A DNA stretch of 64,000 nt from Marinobacter alexandrii (GTDB lineage: Bacteria > Bacteroidota > Bacteroidia > Cytophagales > Cyclobacteriaceae), in the NCBI GenBank assembly GCA_039984955.1, contig JBDWTN010000007.1:186001-250000 (forward strand), in the 5' to 3' direction. Under the pieces are notes generated by a model. It had not been told where the DNA came from and ran no database searches. It saw only the letters and a list, made by a program, of their open reading frames with translations. Position 1 is the stretch's first letter. Every line of letters begins with the position of its first letter. Position numbers and translations under genes: made by a program. Shown here piece by piece: positions 1 to 8,579 of this stretch.

Positions 1-2
1 TT

Positions 3-842
3 AGAGTTGCTTTCAAAAGCAGATTAGGTGATAAGAACCTGAAAACTCAATGGATTGAAACTGATTTTGGGAAAATCAGAGCGCTTGATACACAAGGGAA
101 TAAACCAGTAATCATTAATGTTCCAGATGGTCCAAATGTTATTGAACATCATGAGTATTTAATTGAGAAACTTTCTAAAGACTTTCGAGTAATTTGTTTT
201 GAGTTTCCTGGGTTTGGCTTTTCATACCCTACATTAAAATATGACTACTCACTCGAAAAATCAGTCAGTCTGGTTTTAAATTTAATGAATATTTTAAGAG
301 TGGAAGAAGCTGCTCTCTCATTTTCTTGTGGCAATGGGTTTTATGCAATTAAAGCCGCCCAAGTAGCCCCAGAACGATTCACTCATCTGTTTTTAGCTCA
401 AACACCTTCCATACATTTAATGGAAAGCTGGGTATCTAACACCGTTCCTAAGATTTTAACAAAACCAATTCTAGGACAGTTGGCTAATGCATTTTTAGAA
501 AAAAAATTCGCGAAAAACTGGTATAAGTATGCACTCCCCAAGGGTTCTGATATATCAGGTTATCAAAGTAAGGCTTTGAATTCTTTAAAAAAAGGCGGGT
601 GTTTTTGCTTATCAGGGCTAGTTCAAGGATTGACTAAGGATAAGAATTCAGCACTCAAAACATTAGAAGTACCAGCAACTTTGGTATGGGGAAATAAGGA
701 CTTTACCCATCAGAAAACGAACAATAAGTCTATCCTTGAGCACTTACCTAATTGTGAGATAATAGAATTTAATGACTGTGGACATTTTCCTGAATTGGAA
801 AATTCACACCATTATGTAAAACTTGTAAAAGAACGACTGTAA
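3..842 (+). CDS. alpha/beta hydrolase, 5' end outside window
   Basis: The frame is open from the left edge, so the start lies upstream; the first ATG in frame is at 285 but clear hydrolase sequence precedes it. The fold is seen as a strand plus PDGPN turn (oxyanion region, where most relatives have HG), FEFPGFGFS, the nucleophile elbow SFSCGNG (Ser in the small-x-Ser-x-Gly pattern), WGNKDF (acid Asp) and DCGHFPELE (catalytic His). These are the order and spacing of the S-D-H triad in MhpC-like hydrolases. No signal peptide can be judged. The substrate is unknown. A membrane protein and an NTPase follow on the same strand, but the 48-base gap does not prove co-transcription. Confidence 0.8.
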   Translation, partial: RVAFKSRLGDKNLKTQWIETDFGKIRALDTQGNKPVIINVPDGPNVIEHHEYLIEKLSKDFRVICFEFPGFGFSYPTLKYDYSLEKSVSLVLNLMNILRVEEAALSFSCGNGFYAIKAAQVAPERFTHLFLAQTPSIHLMESWVSNTVPKILTKPILGQLANAFLEKKFAKNWYKYALPKGSDISGYQSKALNSLKKGGCFCLSGLVQGLTKDKNSALKTLEVPATLVWGNKDFTHQKTNNKSILEHLPNCEIIEFNDCGHFPELENSHHYVKLVKERL

Positions 843-890
843 AACTGATGAGGATTTCTGAAGATTTCCAGTTTGAATAGTTGTTGATTA

Positions 891-1910
891 ATGAAATCTC
901 TTTTATTGGAAACATCACAAAATAACAACATAGCATCAACCCAGTTAACTCATCGGATCACCATTGCCTGGTCCATATCTGAGTGTGCATTGGGGGGTAT
1001 CATGCATACTGTCCAGTCTCCCTTTACAGGATTGATCGTGGGGGGACTTTCTGTATTATTCATTGCACTGATCGCTTTTCATGCTGAGAAGCCTGCTACT
1101 GAAATCTTGAAATCTGTTGTATTCGTACTCGGCATAAAACTAGCCATCAGTCCACATGCACCTATAGGTGCTTTTTTCGCTGTTGCATTACAAGCTTCAT
1201 TAGGAGCATTATTCTTTCATGTCATTCGAAACTTCACTATTGCAGCTTTGTTCACAGCCATTTTGAGTCTTGTCCTATCAGCAATTCAGAAGATCATCAT
1301 CCTGACCATCTTGTTTGGTGTCAATTTTTGGGAGGCAATCGATCAATTTTCCAAAAGTCTGATAACCAGATTATCAATTTCAGAGATTGACTTTTCACTA
1401 TCCAATTGGCTCATTTTCTCCTATATTGGTTTATATACCATCGGAGGATTGATCGTTGGCATCATCTCAACCAAACTCCCCTCTCTATTCCATCGCAATG
1501 CTAAACAGCTGGATGAACGCATTGCTTCATTTCCATCATTGAATCTTGAGCAGAAAACCACTCATTCTCCAAAGCGAAAATGGATCATGCTTCTTCTCAT
1601 CATATTGGTTGTACTATTTATTCAAGTCCTATTCTTAAGCTATGAATCTGCGATCACACAACTAGTTAGAACTATCATCATCATTAGCGTTTGGTTGATC
1701 ATTGCCCGTCCAGTCTTGGCTTGGGGTATGAAAAGAATCTTCCATGAAAAACAAGCCTCTTTGACCTCTGAAATTGAAGCAGTGCAAGTTCGCATACCTA
1801 TATTGATCGGCTTTGGGCAGTTTGCATGGAAACATCGAAAACAAGGAAGCGGCTATCCATTTACCAACTTCATGACTCTTTATCTCTACTATGCCATCTA
1901 CAAACTGTAG
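891..1910 (+). CDS. multi-pass inner-membrane protein of unknown function
   Basis: A 339-residue protein with about six hydrophobic segments in residues 25-200, a polar loop around 200-230 and two more hydrophobic segments near 230-280. The N-terminal part (SECALGGIMHTVQSPFTG, then a long hydrophobic run) has the look of small-molecule uptake S components, but I cannot assign a family. Its last 20 bases overlap the start of the downstream THEP1-type NTPase, which points to translational coupling and a shared job. A membrane component coupled to a small P-loop NTPase could be a transport or cofactor-salvage pair; that is inference only. Confidence 0.7.
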   Translation: MKSLLLETSQNNNIASTQLTHRITIAWSISECALGGIMHTVQSPFTGLIVGGLSVLFIALIAFHAEKPATEILKSVVFVLGIKLAISPHAPIGAFFAVALQASLGALFFHVIRNFTIAALFTAILSLVLSAIQKIIILTILFGVNFWEAIDQFSKSLITRLSISEIDFSLSNWLIFSYIGLYTIGGLIVGIISTKLPSLFHRNAKQLDERIASFPSLNLEQKTTHSPKRKWIMLLLIILVVLFIQVLFLSYESAITQLVRTIIIISVWLIIARPVLAWGMKRIFHEKQASLTSEIEAVQVRIPILIGFGQFAWKHRKQGSGYPFTNFMTLYLYYAIYKL

Positions 1911-2394
1911 CATTTATATTCTCACTGGAGAAATCCAATCGGGAAAGTCTACCGCATTGTCTGAGTGGATTGATGACATAGAAAAGCAAGGAATGCGTGT
2001 AGGTGGGTTACTCAATCTTGTCATTGATTCTAAAAAATGGTTTCTGGACATTGCTTCCAAAGAACGTTGGTCCATGGAAAGGCTTCAAGAAAATGATAGT
2101 CCCATTAATGTAGGCAGATATATCTTTTCTGAAAAGGCCTTTGATCAAGCTAGAAAGACATTAAATGAAAGTAATGCACCTTACGATTACTTTATTGTGG
2201 ATGAAATTGGGAAGCTAGAACTGAAAAACTTGGGACTTGAACCTGCGTTAAGTCATTTTCTTGAACATATCCAATCAGTATCTATTCAAAATCTTATTTT
2301 GGTCGTGCGAGATTCCCTAGTTGATGAGGTATTGGAAAAATATAAGCTACCAATAAAAGCAATTCTGGAAAAAGAAGATGTACCCAGTTTATAA
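1891..2394 (+). CDS. THEP1-type nucleoside-triphosphatase
   Basis: A 167-residue P-loop NTPase. Residues 10-18 give the Walker A (TGEIQSGKST), followed by GGLLN and a beta-rich stretch (WFLDIASKERW) and a Walker-B-like strand FIVDEIGKLEL with the acidic pair. This order (GxxxxGKST, VGG, DEIGKxE) is that of the THEP1/NTPase_1 family, which hydrolyses NTPs with little base specificity. The length fits the family (about 170-180). The start codon lies inside the 3' end of the upstream membrane-protein gene (20-base overlap), so the two are probably translated together. The physiological role is not known. Confidence 0.85.
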   Translation: MPSTNCSIYILTGEIQSGKSTALSEWIDDIEKQGMRVGGLLNLVIDSKKWFLDIASKERWSMERLQENDSPINVGRYIFSEKAFDQARKTLNESNAPYDYFIVDEIGKLELKNLGLEPALSHFLEHIQSVSIQNLILVVRDSLVDEVLEKYKLPIKAILEKEDVPSL

Positions 2395-2484
2395 TTAGAA
2401 AATCTTGACCTTTTCAAAATTGATTGGCGGAACATCAGGGTTCGACAATCGTTTATCTGGTTTTACAAATAATCCATAATATTT

Positions 2485-2937
2485 ATGAAGCATTCTATTA
2501 TCCTCATACTGGGTCTATTTTTTGGATCTACATCTTATATCAACGCTCAAACCTCACAAGACTCTTTGGACATTAAGCAAGTCGCCCTAGACTACATTGA
2601 ATCACAACATAATGTGAAACCTGAACAATTTGAGCGGGCAGCTCACCCAAGAATGGTCAAAAGAACTTTTTGGACAAATAAAAAGGCTAAAAAAGAATAC
2701 CTAAGAGAGACATTTAAAGATGGTATGGTTCTTTTAGCAGCGACTTACAATGAGAATGGAGACAAGTTTCCAGAGAACCCGAAGAAGGACGTAATCATAC
2801 TTGATGTTTATGATAAAGTAGCTTCTGTGAAGCTCATAGCCGATGATTGGATCGACTATATGCACATCGTGAAATTGAATGGCAAATGGCAAATCGTAAA
2901 TGTGCTTTGGCAGTTTAATGATTCAGAAGATCATTAA
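2485..2937 (+). CDS. secreted NTF2-like / putative lumazine-binding protein
   Basis: A 150-residue protein with an N-terminal signal peptide (LILGLFFGSTSYINAQ, cleavage likely after Ala-Gln). The mature part follows the NTF2-like cone fold used by the putative lumazine-binding family (PF12893): an initial helix with ALDYIESQHNVKPEQFERA, then HPRMVKRTF, and C-terminal strands VASVKLIADDWIDYMHIVK and GKWQIVNVLWQ. Ligand and role are unknown. It stands alone in its transcription unit. A short copy of the bshB1 3' end lies nine bases after its stop. Confidence 0.8.
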   Translation: MKHSIILILGLFFGSTSYINAQTSQDSLDIKQVALDYIESQHNVKPEQFERAAHPRMVKRTFWTNKKAKKEYLRETFKDGMVLLAATYNENGDKFPENPKKDVIILDVYDKVASVKLIADDWIDYMHIVKLNGKWQIVNVLWQFNDSEDH

Positions 2938-2945
2938 TTTAAAGT

Positions 2946-2965
2946 CAAATCAAACAAACTCTTCA
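2946..2965 (-). repeat. short third copy of the bshB1 3'-end sequence
   Basis: The 20 bases here match 19 of 20 with 5411-5430 and 18 of 20 with 7739-7758, the last codons of bshB1 read on the minus strand. All copies have the same orientation, and each lies 3' of a plus-strand gene. After about 20 bases the similarity is lost. A chance match is possible because the DNA is A+T-rich, but the position repeats that of the stronger copy. The rest of 2966-3139 shows no gene or clear signal. Confidence 0.5.
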
Positions 2966-3139
2966 ATCAAAGTAATAGTAGTTCGCACTAGAGTTCAGTA
3001 ATTGGAAACGTTTATTGCATAATTATTATTAAAATTTTTGCGCAAATCATTTTCACGAAAAAATCTTCTCTACTATTTTGGAACAAATGAACAGTAAGCG
3101 CAATTAACGGATATACCTGAATTTCCGAGCAAACCAACT

Positions 3140-5389
3140 ATGAGAAATAATATTTTTATTCTAAGTGTAATCTTACTTATCAGTACTTCTTGCACAAAGA
3201 AACAAGACAAATTCGCCAATTTAAAAACCTTTACTAAGGCATATGGCTATGTAAAGTATTTTCATCCTAGTGATGAAGCTTCTAATATTGATTGGAATAG
3301 TTTTTCTGCTTATGGAGCTGAAGAGATTTCGAAATGTAAAAATCAAGAAGAAGTAATTAATACACTCAATCGCTTATTCCAACCTATCGCTCCAAGTGTT
3401 TCGTTTTCAAAGAAAAGAAAAGATTATAATTTAGAAACAATTACACCTGAAAACATAGAAAATTATCAAACCTCTCATTGGCAACATTTAGGAGTATCCT
3501 TTGACATGAATCCGGGTCGTCTCTATAAAAGTGTCCGGGTAAATCGACTCATGAAAATTGATGAAACTAGTCGTTTTGGGAATCTCTTAATGTCAATTGA
3601 TCCCGAGAAATATAAAGGAAAGAAAATAAAATATTCAGGTTGGGTAAAACTTAAAGAAGGAAGTACAGGAACAGGGCGTTTATGGTTAAGGGTTGATAAA
3701 TCTGACAAAACGAGGGGTTTTTTCGATAATATGGGCAATAATCCTATTCAAAGTAACAGGTGGACAGAATATGAAATCATGGGAGACATTGATTCCTTAG
3801 CTTCTAATCTGGTTTTTGGTTGTCTTATTTCTGGAAAAGGAACTTTATATCTGGATGATGTCCATCTTTATTATCAGGAAGACGATCAATGGATAGAGAT
3901 ACCCATTAAAAATGGTGACTTTGAGGCTGAAGAGGTCGGTGAAAAAAATGAACAAACAGAATGGATTGGAAAAGGTGATGGATACTCCCATGAAGTTTCA
4001 AATACGGAGTATGTTCAAGGTCAAAGAGGTGCGGCCATCAAATATGAAGGGAAGATAAAAAGGATAAAAGGAGAATCCATTTTTGAAGCATACCCAGAAT
4101 TTGGAGAATTCATTCAAGAAGAAATAGGTGAGGGTGTCTTTTGCCAAATACCGTTAAGTTTATATGGTAATGAAGAAAACACTTATCCTAAAAGCAATTC
4201 TATAAAGGAACTACAAGAAAGGTTAAAGGACATTCCTAATAATCCGAATAATATAAATGTGCGCCTAGGTAATATCATAACCACCTATAATGTATTCCAA
4301 CACTTTTATCCATACTTCCAGGAAGTAGGTGTGAACTGGGTGGAAGAATTAGAAACTGCTTTGGAAAGAAGTTTTATTGACTCAACACCTCATGAACACC
4401 TTATAACACTACAAAAATTTACAGCTTCGTTAAAAGATGGACATATCACAGTACGTGGCGTTTCTTTAGACTATGTCCCTCCGATAAGATGGGAATGGAT
4501 AGAAGGCAAACTTGTCATCACAAAAATCTATGATGAAAACAAGGATTTACAAGTAGGCGATATTGTAACCAAAGTAAATAATCTTTCCGCGGAAAATTAC
4601 TTTAATGAAGTTCACACTAGAATTTCAGCGGGAACAAAAGGATGGTTGGATTATAAGGCTCGAACTAAAAGTTTAATGGGTGAAAAAGACCAAGAGTTAA
4701 TATTGGAAGTGAACCAGAAAAACATTGTGCTAAAACACAGTGAAAAATATCTATATGGCAATGATAGTAATATTGAGATTCAAGAAAACAACTATAAACT
4801 ATTAGATAAAAACATTATTTATCTCAATCTTGATATGATTGAAATAGACACCATCAGGAATATTTTACCAAAACTTAAAGAAGCAAAAGGCATCATTTGT
4901 GATTTAAGAGGTTATCCAAACGGAAATCATGATTTCATTTCATACTTATTACCAAGAAACGATACTTCTAAGGCCTGGATGAGGGTGCCGAATATCATCT
5001 ATCCCAATCAAGCAAAAATTACTGGTTATGACAAATATGGATGGGAATTGCAAGCAAAAGAGCCCTACCTGGGCGATAAAAAAATTATTTTCCTAATTGA
5101 TGGTAGTGCGATAAGTTATGCAGAAAGCTATATGGGTTTCATAGAAGGTTATGAATTAGCAACTATTGTAGGTCAGCCAACTGCGGGTACTAATGGTAAC
5201 GTGAATTCATTCGATCTTCCGGGAAATTATAATATAAGCTGGACAGGAATGAAGGTTTTCAAACATGATGGTTCTCAGCATCATGCTATCGGGGTATTAC
5301 CAGACATATATGTTAACAAAACAATTGAGGGGTTCAATTCAAACAAGGATGAATTTTTAGAAACTGCTATTAATGTGATTTTAAAATAA
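3140..5389 (+). CDS. S41-family peptidase lipoprotein
   Basis: A 749-residue protein with a lipoprotein signal (ILLISTSC, Cys at about residue 18), so an envelope lipoprotein. The N-terminal third starts with KAYGYVKYFHPSDEASNIDW and is followed by a beta-sandwich region (about 120-260) ending in a DGYSHE stretch. A PDZ-like part (about 450-520, QVGDIVTKVNN) precedes the S41 core: IICDLRGYPNG, FLIDGSAISYAES (the nucleophilic Ser lies here) and VGQPTAGTNGNVNSFDLP. These are features of tricorn/C-terminal-processing peptidases of family S41. The substrate is unknown. The gene looks more A+T-rich than its neighbours and is bracketed by bshB1 3'-end repeats, which suggests acquisition. Confidence 0.88.
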   Translation: MRNNIFILSVILLISTSCTKKQDKFANLKTFTKAYGYVKYFHPSDEASNIDWNSFSAYGAEEISKCKNQEEVINTLNRLFQPIAPSVSFSKKRKDYNLETITPENIENYQTSHWQHLGVSFDMNPGRLYKSVRVNRLMKIDETSRFGNLLMSIDPEKYKGKKIKYSGWVKLKEGSTGTGRLWLRVDKSDKTRGFFDNMGNNPIQSNRWTEYEIMGDIDSLASNLVFGCLISGKGTLYLDDVHLYYQEDDQWIEIPIKNGDFEAEEVGEKNEQTEWIGKGDGYSHEVSNTEYVQGQRGAAIKYEGKIKRIKGESIFEAYPEFGEFIQEEIGEGVFCQIPLSLYGNEENTYPKSNSIKELQERLKDIPNNPNNINVRLGNIITTYNVFQHFYPYFQEVGVNWVEELETALERSFIDSTPHEHLITLQKFTASLKDGHITVRGVSLDYVPPIRWEWIEGKLVITKIYDENKDLQVGDIVTKVNNLSAENYFNEVHTRISAGTKGWLDYKARTKSLMGEKDQELILEVNQKNIVLKHSEKYLYGNDSNIEIQENNYKLLDKNIIYLNLDMIEIDTIRNILPKLKEAKGIICDLRGYPNGNHDFISYLLPRNDTSKAWMRVPNIIYPNQAKITGYDKYGWELQAKEPYLGDKKIIFLIDGSAISYAESYMGFIEGYELATIVGQPTAGTNGNVNSFDLPGNYNISWTGMKVFKHDGSQHHAIGVLPDIYVNKTIEGFNSNKDEFLETAINVILK

Positions 5390-5408
5390 TTCACTAAAAC
5401 ACTGAAGA

Positions 5409-5497
5409 ACCAAATCAAACAAGCTCTTCACTCCCGGAAAGTGCTTCACTTTAAAGCTTCGGTGTATTCAATTACAATGCGTTGATCCCATTCATGA
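5409..5497 (-). pseudogene. remnant of a bshB1 3' end
   Basis: Positions 5409-5458 match 7737-7786, the 3' end of bshB1, at 44 of 50 bases without gaps. Similarity continues more weakly, with one indel, to about 5497. Read on the minus strand it encodes a C-terminus like KVKHFPGVKSLFDLV. Four of the six differences fall in third codon positions, three of them silent, so the copy comes from a bshB1 that was diverging under selection. Homology stops four bases inside the gene; the stop codon is not included. It lies between the S41 peptidase and the beta-helix gene. Confidence 0.8.
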
Positions 5498-5622
5498 TTG
5501 TGTTCAATCAAACAAAAAGATTATCAAAAGTTAATTTCTGATTTTGTGAAAAATAATAAAACGGTTAATTGTTAGTTATATTTAAACTTAGGTTCAAGCA
5601 AATACTTACCAAAGTTATTGAG

Positions 5623-7689
5623 ATGAAAAAATTATTACTCGGTCTAGTTGTTCTAGTTGGATGTACACAAGTTGAAGTAGAACCAGAGTTAAATCCAGAG
5701 ATTGTTTCCCCTGCTAGTTCAGTTAATAAGACCATAAATGATATTGATCCAGCATACAATAATGCCATCAATATTACTGATTATATGAGTCTGGGATTGA
5801 CAGCAACACAGGCTATTGATTCAGCCATTTCAGACAATAAATCAATCTATTTCCCTAACGGAACTTACTCAATAGATAAAACAATAGAATTCTTGAGCAC
5901 TGCAAAGAATTCCCACTATTTAGGTGAAACAAAACACGGTGTTGTCTGGGAATATAATGTTACCGACCCAACATTAAGAATGGCAGATATTCGAGCTGAT
6001 TCTGTGAAATTTGAAAATATAACATTCTCTGGAAATAATCGAGATGTAGGAACAGCGTTATTAGAAGTTGGTGCTTTCTGGGATACAGTTGATAACATTG
6101 ATAATGTTCACTTTTCAAACTGTATAATTAAAGATATCAAAAGCCCTCTAAATGTCGATACTTATGATGATGAAGATAATAATTACGGTATGCGGATAAC
6201 CTTAGGTGAAGTATGGGATTTCAGCCTAGATGGAATAGAATTTAAAAATATAACGGCAGTAAATACGGATACAGCTGCAGGTGCAGGATTTGCTGGAGGA
6301 CTTCTTCTTTGGTCAAATGTTGGAGCAGAAACTTTTAATCGTCCACTAAATGGATATATCCAAAATTGCAAATTCTCAAATATTTATACAGAGCAGACTG
6401 GGGGTAATATAAATTACTCAGATGCAGATGGCATCAGAGTATTTGCTAGCAACTCTCAAAGTGAGAACATTACTGTTCCATTTAATCTCAATTTTATTGA
6501 CAATACTTTTGAAGGGGTTGAAAAATCTGCAATAAAAATTTCCGCGGGAAAAGGAATTAATATCACCAATACCATAATCAAAAGTACTAGCCCCAATCCA
6601 AATGATTCACTTCCAGATATGATTTCTGGAATACGTATTCAGCCAGCTATAGATGTTGACATTACAAACACACAAGTTGAGGGTAGCTTCAAATTTGTAG
6701 TTAATCTTATTGGTCAGGATATTACAGTGGATGGAATTAGTAAATACAATAACAATTATGAAGCAACTGCATTATTTGATGGAGGTAGTGCAATAGTTCA
6801 AATTCAAAAAGACTATGGTATCGATAACAAAAACATTGTTGTCAAAAATATAGAAGATGGATATGTACGAAAGGTCTTTAAATTGAGATCGGATACGTTA
6901 GGCCGATTGGATGAGAGCATAACATTGAGTAACGTTAATCTTAATGGAGACATGACATACTATAACAATCTCGGTGGCGGTAATGGAAGAATAGATATCG
7001 TACAAGCGAAAGATGTGTTGTTAGAGAACGTAGACATAATTGATTGGAGTACAGGAACGAGACCAATTGTTATTATTGATTCTGAAGACATCAATATCTC
7101 GGGTGGTCATTATTACGCCAAGGAAGTAGGAATTGAAACCAGATTTACGAGCGATCCACAGGCTGTGAAAAATATAGAGATTGATAATGTAGTTTTTAAA
7201 AGAGGCGATCATTCAAGTTCAAATCTAAGATTTGCTTACCTAAGACCCTTAAGTACGGATGGACAGACTTGGGGGGCTATTGATCGAGTTTCGCTAACTA
7301 ACACTAGCTTTTATGCACACGGGTTTGATGCTCAAGGCAATTTTGGTAAAGGCAATCAGGAAGCCGTTTTCATTGGTGCAGATGAGATTGAGATAGACAA
7401 TGTTCAGATCTACTATACACCTGAAACTGGGCAATATCTACCCAACTCCGGTATGTATATAAGAGATGCATCTAAAGTTTCGGTAATTGATGTAACCCTC
7501 GACACAAATCCAGTATATGCGGGCGGAATCTATGCTTTGTATGCTTTTGGTTGTTCTGATTCAGATGGGTTAATTGATATCAATAATATTACATCAACAA
7601 ACAATGGTGTTTGGCTGAAACAGTGTGTGACAGTAGGTGTTGCCGAAAATAATATTACTTGCCCCGGTATTAAATTATTAGAGCAATAA
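5623..7689 (+). CDS. right-handed parallel beta-helix lipoprotein
   Basis: A 688-residue protein from the ATG at 5623; the frame is open further upstream, but only this start gives a clean lipoprotein signal (MKKLLLGLVVLVGC, Cys 14). After a short linker comes a pectate-lyase-3-like opening (ATQAIDSAISDNKSIYFPNG), then many beta-helix coils rich in V-x-I/F-x-N-x-x-F/I units such as VKFENITFSGN and VHFSNCIIKDI. Such folds occur in polysaccharide lyases, hydrolases and adhesins. No catalytic set can be assigned by eye, so activity is open. The gene lies between a bshB1 remnant and bshB1 itself, and looks A+T-rich. Confidence 0.85.
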   Translation: MKKLLLGLVVLVGCTQVEVEPELNPEIVSPASSVNKTINDIDPAYNNAINITDYMSLGLTATQAIDSAISDNKSIYFPNGTYSIDKTIEFLSTAKNSHYLGETKHGVVWEYNVTDPTLRMADIRADSVKFENITFSGNNRDVGTALLEVGAFWDTVDNIDNVHFSNCIIKDIKSPLNVDTYDDEDNNYGMRITLGEVWDFSLDGIEFKNITAVNTDTAAGAGFAGGLLLWSNVGAETFNRPLNGYIQNCKFSNIYTEQTGGNINYSDADGIRVFASNSQSENITVPFNLNFIDNTFEGVEKSAIKISAGKGINITNTIIKSTSPNPNDSLPDMISGIRIQPAIDVDITNTQVEGSFKFVVNLIGQDITVDGISKYNNNYEATALFDGGSAIVQIQKDYGIDNKNIVVKNIEDGYVRKVFKLRSDTLGRLDESITLSNVNLNGDMTYYNNLGGGNGRIDIVQAKDVLLENVDIIDWSTGTRPIVIIDSEDINISGGHYYAKEVGIETRFTSDPQAVKNIEIDNVVFKRGDHSSSNLRFAYLRPLSTDGQTWGAIDRVSLTNTSFYAHGFDAQGNFGKGNQEAVFIGADEIEIDNVQIYYTPETGQYLPNSGMYIRDASKVSVIDVTLDTNPVYAGGIYALYAFGCSDSDGLIDINNITSTNNGVWLKQCVTVGVAENNITCPGIKLLEQ

Positions 7690-7732
7690 GTTGAAGGTTC
7701 AATTCTTTAAACTATCAGGTTGACTTTACAGA

Positions 7733-8449
7733 TCACACCAAATCAAACAAGCTCTTTACTCCTAGAAAGTGTTTCACTTTGAAGCCCTCTGCATACTCGA
7801 CTCCTATACGTTGACCCCATTCTCTGGTTCGAGATTCAAGCATACTCATGAATCCCCTTGAACTGATGAATGTTTCAGGCTCTTCACTATTGGGATCGTA
7901 GAATTGAGATTTAAATGCATTGATCGCATCACGTCTTTCTTCGATCACATCAGAGATATCTACGAGTAGATCTGGCTCATGTGCAGTACTTTGAATAGAG
8001 TAATACAGTCGTTCTGGTCTGGATGCCTCTTGAATGTCACCCTCCCATTCTGTTTCCACGGCTTTCAGTCCTGCAATGAAACAAGCAGTTTCTACCAATT
8101 GTGCTCCTCGCGTATGATCGGGATGGCGATCATAGATGGAATTGGTAATGACAACTTTTGGTTGGTATCTTCTGATTTGCTGCGCTACTTTCAATTGATT
8201 CTCTTTATTGTTTTCAAAGAATCCATCTGCCAAACCAAGATTTTTTCGAACGGATAGCTTCAAAATTTTACTTGCTTCGGCAGCTTCTTGCGCCCTGATT
8301 TCTGGTGTACCTCTTGTTCCTAGTTCTCCTTGTGTGAGATCGAGAATCCCTGTTTTATAACCTTGTTTTTGGTGAGACAATAATGTCCCTCCAAAGGAAA
8401 GTTCTACATCATCAGGGTGTGCGACTATCGCAAGTATATCCAATTTCAT
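7733..8449 (-). CDS. bshB1: N-acetylglucosaminyl-L-malate deacetylase BshB1
   Basis: A 238-residue LmbE/PIG-L-type zinc deacetylase. It carries the metal and catalytic motif AHPDDVE at residues 10-16 and the third ligand region DRHPDH at about 107-112. GELGTRGTPEIRAQEA and the C-terminal RTREWGQRIG agree with the BshB1 branch, which removes acetate from GlcNAc-malate in the second step of bacillithiol synthesis in Bacteroidota and Firmicutes. The other bsh genes are not in this window. The gene is transcribed divergently from the amidohydrolase run. Its 3' end is repeated twice further left (5409 and 2946). Confidence 0.93.
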   Translation of the reverse strand: MKLDILAIVAHPDDVELSFGGTLLSHQKQGYKTGILDLTQGELGTRGTPEIRAQEAAEASKILKLSVRKNLGLADGFFENNKENQLKVAQQIRRYQPKVVITNSIYDRHPDHTRGAQLVETACFIAGLKAVETEWEGDIQEASRPERLYYSIQSTAHEPDLLVDISDVIEERRDAINAFKSQFYDPNSEEPETFISSRGFMSMLESRTREWGQRIGVEYAEGFKVKHFLGVKSLFDLV

Positions 8450-8579
8450 TAGTTCTTCATATTTAGGTCAGCGAAGGCTGTAAGCTGCAAAGTAACACCA
8501 CTCATATAATATTGGTTTTCTTGCCCTCTAAATTTCTTAAATTCCCTATCCATTTTATTAAACCTAAAGTAAATAACCT

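Noticed and set aside
1662-1913. Minus-strand frame of 83 codons opposite the membrane-protein gene
   Set aside because: It lies wholly inside a convincing plus-strand membrane-protein gene and has no protein-family features.
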